Part shown: positions 57,423 to 64,000 of the stretch, piece by piece
Position numbering within the stretch: the stretch's first letter is position 1
How the letters are laid out: every line of letters starts with the position of its first letter
Source: Lophium mytilinum
Taxonomy: Eukaryota; Ascomycota; Dothideomycetes; Mytilinidiales; Mytilinidiaceae
Direction of reading: 5' to 3'
Length of the DNA stretch: 64,000 nucleotides
Assembly: GCA_010093605.1 (NCBI GenBank)
Contig: MU004197.1
Coordinates: 248,001-312,000 of the forward strand
The notes under the pieces: model-generated
Databases searched by the model: none
Seen by the model: the letters and a program-made list of their open reading frames with translations, nothing else
What the model was told of the DNA's origin: nothing
Translations under genes and position numbers: made by a program

Positions 57423-59612
57423 TTATACTAAAGTAATCGTCTCTTCGACAATCTCATCGAATAGATCACCTGCTGATCCCTCATGAAATTTGGCAGCCCC
57501 GATGCGTTCGTACTGCCCACTGTCGTCGGCGAGTTGGCGCACCACTAACGAGAAGTAGCTTCCGGCGAAACGAGGGTGCTTGAATAAGCCCAAGCAGTAC
57601 ACTATTTCTCCATCCCGAACTGGAGCTCTCCCCTCTGGTGACCAGAAGTAGTCAGGAACTACCGTATACTGTTTCCCTTTCACGTGTAAGAAGTACCGAG
57701 AAGGGTCTATATAGACCACAATTGCAGGCTGAAGGGTGCCCTTTATGACCAAGCTTCCGGAAGCAACTTCGCCGTACCAATCTCCATCGCGAACAGGGGC
57801 GCATCTCGATTGGAGCACACGAAAAGTCGGAAAGGTAAAGTCTCGCAAGCCATTTGAGTTAACGAATATGACACCCGAGCTCGTAGAGGCCCAAGACCAT
57901 GTAGGAGCCCGATAAGCCGTCGGCCTTGGATATGCTACCTCCTTATGGCTTATCCGCTCCGGACGGCTTATCCAAAGAAGGTCTTCATATATGGAATCCT
58001 CCCAAAGTCCTGCAAGATAAGTCCCTGTTTTCAATGCTCCGATTTGCTTGGCCAACCCCGCTATTGCTGGGAGTTTGTCACTTCTTTTTGAAAGCCGAAG
58101 GCTTGAATACTCCTCGACTAGACGGTGCCAAGTAGAGACAATGTTTGGTATGACCCTCTCGACGGAGTTGGCGAACGGAGTGGATTGCGAATTTACTTGT
58201 GGTCGACAATTCAAAGTTTTTGACGTTAACTTGGGCTGAATAAGGCCCGTGCCATTGCCGTGGGGCAGCTTCAGTAGGGTCGCGGACTCTTCGCTGCTAT
58301 GCTGGCTTTTATTCTGACTATCGTCGACTGTCAAATTTAGATGAGCTCGTCGATTCGTCCATGTTCCTATAGTTGTAGAGTACATCTGCTTTGGGTGAAT
58401 ATCTGGATCAAAAGACCGACATTCACATAGCGTTATCTCCTGGCATTCCCAGACCAACTCCTGCTTACAGAAATGAAGGACCCTGGGCGATAGTAGCCTT
58501 TCTTGATATGCCCAAGCGCGAGTCATCAAAGGATTTGCTGTCTGGAAACCATCGGCTGCCTTGTAACTCGAATCGAAATGCACGATGCGCCGGCGGACGT
58601 AGTATTGCATTGTCGAATATTCCGTCCCTATGAGGGGCACTGAGAGGGGCACTTGCAGTCGCGGCTCTAATGGATGGTTGTGATCGAAGATCGAGCCTTC
58701 AGAAAAGAAACCTCCGTTACCGTCTGGAGATTTAGTGGCTGCGAGTGTGATGTATGAGTTCTGATATATGGCGGCCATTTGGGCGGATTCCCTTCTCCAA
58801 TCTTCCTTATCATCTTGAAGTATACACAGGGAATCGATCCATAAGTAACGCAAGCCTATAAGTCGAGTATATGTGACAGCGTCTTGGAACGTTTTCGAAA
58901 GGCCTTTCCAGGGAATTTTTTGGCAATGAGCAGCGAGATTTTTGCGAGTCGTTGTGATTACCTCCACGACTCCCCAGCAATGGCTGAGACATGCATATTG
59001 AGCAGAGATACTGAATGGCTCAACTAACTTCACTTGGTTCCCAGGCGAACCATCCAAGGGGCCCACGTCAAGGATGCGAGTAGGAAGTTTGCTAGCAGTC
59101 GGACGGTTGCACTTGCCATGATCCTTCCGGCACGTGTTCAGACGGTCAGAAACCCAGCTGAAGGATTCTGCCGACGCTGTATGCCTCGGAATGATGCCTG
59201 TAATAATATTAGCTCTCGGTGACAAGGGCGCATATGTCGTTTTTAATCAGGCCGAGAGATGGGTGGCACGGTTGCTGGGTGTCAAAACAAAGGAGTTACG
59301 AAGGAGACATGTGTAAAGTTAATAACAGAACTATATACCTGCAGTAAAGTCGAGGGAGATTCTCCTCCTACCGTACAACTCGACTCGAAAGCTGTGGTCT
59401 GTAGGGTTGACTCCAGCAATCATGATATCCTCAAAATCGCAGAATTTGGACTCAATTATAGCGATACCATTGTGAATCGAAGTGCTTCTTGGACATCCAA
59501 CTTTGACGGAGTCCTCAAGCGCTGCAAAGCTGCAGCTGAACTGGTACTCGGCCCTGGGGCATAGATATTCCGACTCAAAGTAGTCACATAAGCTGCAGCG
59601 TGGGGATGACAT
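57423..59612 (-). CDS. HET-domain protein, 682 aa
   Basis: Exon 1 is 59612-59339 (MSSPRCSLCDYFESEYLCPR) and exon 2 is 59197-57423, joined across a 141-nt intron (GTATAT..TTACAG, phase 1), 683 codons. The Cys-rich start and the following region are typical of fungal HET proteins. The HET domain begins with YACLSHCWG at about residues 159-167, then LSKTFQDAVTYTRLIGLRYL and WIDSLCILQDDKEDW at about 211-225. The C-terminal half has the usual conserved features (AYQERLLSPRVLHF, ELVWEC, APTWSWAS). HET-domain proteins mediate heterokaryon incompatibility, triggering cell death after fusion of unlike strains; which allele or partner is recognised cannot be told here. Confidence 0.92.
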
Positions 59613-60936
59613 GACGAGGGTAGATGAGTTGAAGGGGGAGAGGATGGTTAGTTGACGTCTTCTAGAAGTGGACGGAGGAGAAAGCTGGTGGCTGAGGCGT
59701 GATCCGCGCCGCCTAAGGCTCCAAGGCTGAGAGCTATCACCCCGCCTTCTAGCCTATATCATTCATGATTGGATGAAGATGCCAGGCTGTCGACTCCGAG
59801 CAGGAGGCTTGGGAAGAAACGGACGAGGCCAAGAAGAAAGCATGAGGGAAGTCAGCCTCGAGACTTGGCCCAAGTGGGACCAAAGCATAAATAGGAACTT
59901 GGTATCGTTTCTGAGAAATAGTATTCATCACCATATTCTATAGATAGCGTATTTTCTCCATGCAGGATCAGGTATAATGAGGCTAGAAATGGGGTCAGCA
60001 CAAGTTAATTTCGATGAGTTGTGTATGTAAGGCTGAAAGGGCCCTCGTGGCTTCTCCGCGTGGTGTCAGCAAAGTTTCGCGTGCCGTCCCGACTTCCCCG
60101 GAGTCTCCCGCAGATTTGAGTACGGATGACATGGTGGGCGATGAACTGGGCCGCCTCAGCGACAAATCAAGCGCCTTGCAGGCCACTTGCAGGGCCGAAC
60201 CACAGCGTCGGGCCGCGATGGGTATATTTCTTTTTCCCGCGCGTCTGGAAGGCCGCCCAGAGATGCCCAAGAAAGCTGGCGGTGGAAGTTCGGGCAGGTT
60301 GGGAGAAGATGCAGCAGCGGAGTGAACGGCGAGGTCAATGAAAGGGGTGAAGCACTAGACTGGTGGAGCTGGAGGGGCAAACGACAAATGGCCATTCGAT
60401 TACTTGATGCGAATTCCTCCGTCCAACCACCCGCCAGCTGCTGTGTCTGACGGTGACGTTGCCCTGGGCCTGAATCATTGCTGGTGTTGCTTGATAGCCC
60501 TCTTGTTCGCTGGCACATCCCAAGCTTGCTTTGTGTGAGATCGACGTTTCTTCTAGCGCTCCCAGACTGTAGCTTCGAGAACTACCTCAACACCACCGCC
60601 GACCACCATCACGACCGCCTTCGAATTACCTCGGAGCGTTCAACCCATTGATCGTACCTGACTCGACTTATTTTGCCCGTCCCAGCATTCCATCGTGATC
60701 GCCGTGCAAAGGACACCACACGCGCCAGGCAGCAGCTGCAAAGCACCGACGACGACAGTAGCGGTCAACCTTACTCTAGACGACATCCTCATTCGAACCA
60801 CAGCCCACCCGCTTCCATTCGCCTTCTATCCAGCTACACGGGCTTTGACATTCTCGAGTCAGCCTTCTCGCCCCGTTTCCGCCTTCTCTTCCCGTTTCCG
60901 CCTTCTCTCAGCCTTTCGCTCCCCCACACGCCCACC
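59613..60936. other. Intergenic region between HET and Rheb genes
   Basis: About 1.3 kb. It should hold the promoters of the two divergent genes. The last 350 nt are strongly CT-rich with CACC, typical of an expressed fungal gene leader. Frames at 60014-60518 on both strands are not supported. Confidence 0.45.
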
Positions 60937-61997
60937 ATGCCTCCCCCAGCGAAACAGCGCAAGATCGCCGTCGTGGGCAGCAGGTCCGTCGGTATGTGTG
61001 CAACTGCAGTCTAATTGAACCTCTCTCATCCATCGACAACGCGTCCCTTAGTGCGCTGTGGCAACTACCAATTCCCAGGTCTAGTATCATCCGATCATCA
61101 AGCTAACACCGAGATCACTCCACAGGCAAATCCTCCCTCACCGTCCAGTTCGTGGACAACCACTTCGTCGAATCTTATTACCCCACCATCGAGAATACCT
61201 TTAGCAAGGTCATCCGCTACAAGGGCCAGGATTATGCGACCGAGATTATCGATACCGCCGGCCAGGTATGTGGACACGCACGACTGCGGGACATGTGCTG
61301 CGGCAGGGTTGCGGAGCTGGGCTGAGACATGACTAGAACGACCCTGATCGGTTGTTTGCAATCCAATTGCAGGAGGCAGAAGAGGAGAAGGTATAGGCTC
61401 TATGCATCTACAGGATCCCCATGTCCCGTCTTTGCCTCTGGCGCTATACCGCTTTCTTCGTCGGCCTCTACCACGTCTCAGCCTTCCCCTGCGCAACTCC
61501 CGCCCATGTTGCAATTTGGAAGTCGCCGCTCACGCGTGTGATTACAGGACCAGTACAGCAACTTGAACTCGAAGCACTTCATTGGAGTCCATGGATACAT
61601 GATTGTCTACTCTGTGCAGAGCAGAACGTCTTTCGATACAGCAGAGATCATCCGTGAGAAGATCCTGAATCATCTCGTATGTTACTTCTCCTCAACAACC
61701 CCAACGCGCTCGACCCTTCAGTCGGCGTCAGTACAAAGTCAGAGCTAAGATTCCCAGGGCGCCGAAACCATTCCCCTCGTCCTCGTTGGCAACAAATCTG
61801 ATCTCCGCCCCGAACAACGCCAAGTCACGTCCGAAGATGGCAAAGCAAAGGCCGAAGAGTTGAAATGCGCATGGACCGAGGCGTCCGCATGTTACAACGA
61901 AAACGTTAGCAAAGCGTTCGAGCTCATGATCGCCGAGATCGAGAAGGGGACCACCCCGAACGAGCCTGCGAGCGGCAAGAATTGTGCTGTCATGTGA
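60937..61997 (+). CDS. RHB1: Rheb family small GTPase, 187 aa
   Basis: Four exons: 60937-60991, 61126-61265, 61548-61676, 61758-61997 (188 codons). G1 box GSRSVGKSS at residues 14-22 with the Rheb-type Arg16; effector region YYPTIENTF at 36-44; DTAGQ at 61-65; NKSD at 120-123; C-terminal CAAX box CAVM at 184-187 for farnesylation. Exon 3 begins DQYSNLNSKHFIGVHGY, matching Rheb. Rheb GTPases act on endomembranes upstream of TOR, and in fungi also affect arginine/lysine uptake. The protein length and every G box fit the family. The intron between exons 2 and 3 (282 nt) is unusually long and contains a possible 18-nt microexon (61373-61390). Gene symbol follows the yeast name. Confidence 0.95.
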
Positions 61998-62857
61998 TCT
62001 GTACGCACTTGCTAAATTTTCTTAGGCCTGCTCGCCAAAATCAAGCGGAAGCTCAGTGTCTAATGGGAAGACGTCTAGTCTTCGCCACGGGGAGAAGAAT
62101 GTGCTCGGATACTAGAGGTACTATAGCACTCGTGGGCTCCTTTAGGGCTTAGCGGCGAGATGAATGGCTGTCTGGTACTATCCCAATCGCTTGGTTTTGT
62201 TTTTATTAGGCGTTAGGGTGTGGCGTGGACTCTTTCTAGCGCTGTGTAAGGTGCCACAGTAAGGTTGGCACTCTGTGACTGACCTGTTCTTCTTTCTTTA
62301 ATTTCTACTTTGTTCATTGCAACGACTGGTCCTCGGTGGCCTTTTCAATGCTTCCTCTATTATTTGTCCTAGATCTCCTAGCATCTTGTTCGCCATGGTC
62401 GGCACCTTTCTTTCTTCATTACGCTCACGCAGGATGGGTGGGGGTCTGCGCTCTAAGGCTACGATGAACGATGCGATGCGATGGTATAGATTAGAGGATG
62501 GGTGGCTTTCTTTACTACCGCTCTCGAGGTTTTTGGGGGCGTATTATCCTAGGTACCTGACGCGTTATGCGGAACGAACACGAGTATGCCATTGCCATCT
62601 CGTCCCAAGGCTTGTGTGCAAACCGTAGCTATTTGTGACAGCAGTCAACTTTGATGAGAGGGTAACGTGGGGCTGATATGTGCAAGTCATAAAGTTATGC
62701 GGCCCGTGCACAAAGACCCCACCATCTTGACTAAGAAAGAAATGCGGCCAACATCCCACCACCACCGCGAGCGCGTGAAGTCGACGCCCACAACAATTGA
62801 CCCCTCTTTTCTCCTACACCCTACACATCACCTACAGAATACTCCAGAGTCGCGATC
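61998..62857. other. Intergenic region between Rheb and SerRS genes
   Basis: About 860 nt between same-strand genes: the Rheb 3' UTR and the SerRS promoter and leader. No further gene seen. Confidence 0.45.
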
Positions 62858-64000
62858 ATGGTACGCAATCCCCCCAAACCTCTTGTTTCCACCCTTCCAA
62901 CCGCTCCAATACCTCCCGCTTCCATCTCCACCCTGCCCACGGTCCTCACATCCTAACTTCCGCAACCATTCCTTCCCTTCGACATGCCTCAACCTTTCTA
63001 GTGAATAGATGTGCTAACGTGGATTGGTTCGGATAGCTCGACATCAACGACTTCATCAAAGAGCGCGGCGGCGACGTGGCCAAGATCCGCCAGAGCCAGG
63101 AGAAGCGCCACGCGAGCGTTGAGCTGGTCGATGAGATTATCGAGGGCTTTGAGGTGCATCGGAAGAGTGCGTTATACCCTGCCTACACTACCCTACCTAC
63201 CCACCCCGCTTCCTTGCTCTGGTTCTTCATCGAAATCCTCACGATAGCCATTTGGGGTATACAAAAGACGCAGGCACAAATGGGCTCAACGCGCCAGAAT
63301 TTGAGAACATGCGCTAACATGCTTCCTTTTGAATAGCTCAATACGCATCCACCCAAGTCGGCGCCGCCATCAACCCCATCCAGAAGCAAATCGGCCTCAA
63401 AAAGAAAGCGAAGGAGGACGCGACGGAGCTGCTCGCCGAGGTCGCGAAGCTGAAGGAGGACAAGAAGGCGAAGGAAGAGGAGGCTGCGGAGCTACTCGAG
63501 AAGCTGTTGCGGAAGGTCAAGACGGTGGGGAACTATGTGCATGAGAGTGTGCCGGTTAGCGGGAATGAGGATGATAATGAGACGATTAAGGAGTGGGCAC
63601 CGGAAGGGGTGAAGGTGGAGCACAAGCCGGATGTGCTGCCGCATCATGGAGGTGAGTGGGGATACTGGGGTGGAAGAGGGAAGGGCGGAATGCTGATATT
63701 GGGTAGTGCTCACACGTCTGGATGGGTATGATCCGGAGCGGGGTGTGAAGATTGTTGGTATGTGGAGTCCTCATGATCTCAGAGAAGGGGTAATGATGTG
63801 CTGACTCTTTAAGGCCACCGGGGATACTGCTTGACTGGCTACGGTCTCTTCCTCAACCTCGCGGTAATATTCCTCCCCTTTCAGACCCCCAGAAACCAAG
63901 CTAATGAAAACAGCTCGTCAACTACGGCCTCGAATTCCTCTTCAACCGCGGCTTCACACCAAATCAGCCTCCGTTCTTCATGCTACGAGACGTCATGGCG
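62858..64000 (+). CDS. SES1: Cytosolic seryl-tRNA synthetase, 5' part, cut by the window edge
   Basis: Coding exons 62858-62860 (only the ATG), 63037-63166, 63337-63651, 63707-63757, 63814-63863 and 63914 onward. The joined start reads MLDINDFIKERGGDVAKIRQ, the usual cytosolic SerRS N-terminus. The next part is the tRNA-binding helical arm, a long antiparallel coiled coil (TQYASTQVGAAINPIQKQIG; KKKAKEDATELLAEVAKLKE; KAKEEEAAELLEKLLRKVKT), followed by HHGVLTRLDGYDPERGVKIV and the start of the catalytic domain (HRGYCLTGYGLFLNLA; LVNYGLEFLFNRGFTPNQPP; FFMLRDVMA). The enzyme charges tRNA-Ser with serine using ATP. Class II motifs 2 and 3 lie beyond the window. No mitochondrial leader is present. 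Confidence 0.93.

Noticed and set aside
1-64000. CRISPR arrays, bacterial operons, rRNA or tRNA genes
   Set aside because: The sequence is eukaryotic with spliceosomal introns; I found no spacer-repeat array and recognised no cloverleaf or rRNA segment by eye, though a covariance-model scan was not possible.

Overview
The window looks like nuclear DNA of a filamentous ascomycete (Pezizomycotina). Genes carry short GT..AG introns of about 50-180 nt, and the content is typical of that group: a HET-domain gene, F-box genes, a fungal 'rhodopsin-domain' membrane protein, two giant DUF6606/DUF3638/DUF3645 proteins, a Rheb GTPase and a cytosolic seryl-tRNA synthetase. Class-level placement is not possible by eye; the F-box family would fit Dothideomycetes.

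Layout. 1-4.6 kb: two divergently transcribed, related F-box genes; the left one runs off the window. 4.8-6.1 kb: a rhodopsin-domain membrane protein with an apparent 1-nt frameshift. 8.6-18.2 kb: giant gene 1 (3147 aa). 18.4-19.45 kb: degenerate repeats, then a short-chain dehydrogenase whose catalytic Tyr reads Phe, and a weak F-box-like ORF. 22.4-26.5 kb: gene-poor, with three copies of a TATA-headed repeat unit. 26.5-36.0 kb: giant gene 2 (3135 aa), a diverged paralogue with an intron at the same place. 36.2-37.1 kb: the same repeat type seen behind giant gene 1, followed by a fourth TATA-headed unit (37.3 kb) and a fifth (40.1-40.6 kb). 41-43.3 kb: small ORFs for disordered proteins, weakly supported. 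44.6-45.7 kb: a two-exon hypothetical gene. 45.9-48.4 kb: a degenerate tandem satellite with a period close to 171 bp. 48.6-50.2 kb: an F-box gene broken by one in-frame TAG. 51-64 kb: a gene-dense, more conserved end with a coiled-coil protein, a secreted Thr/Val-rich protein (4 exons), a small lectin-like protein, a HET-domain protein, a Rheb GTPase (4 exons) and the 5' half of seryl-tRNA synthetase (its first coding exon is only the ATG).

How it fits together. The right end is housekeeping and growth-signalling (Rheb, SerRS) beside accessory genes for non-self recognition (HET) and possible sugar binding. The centre is an accessory, repeat-rich region built around two giant helicase-like proteins of unknown function, each followed by the same class of repeat. 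All exon structures were inferred by hand from splice signals, reading-frame continuity and remembered family sequence; no search or alignment was run.
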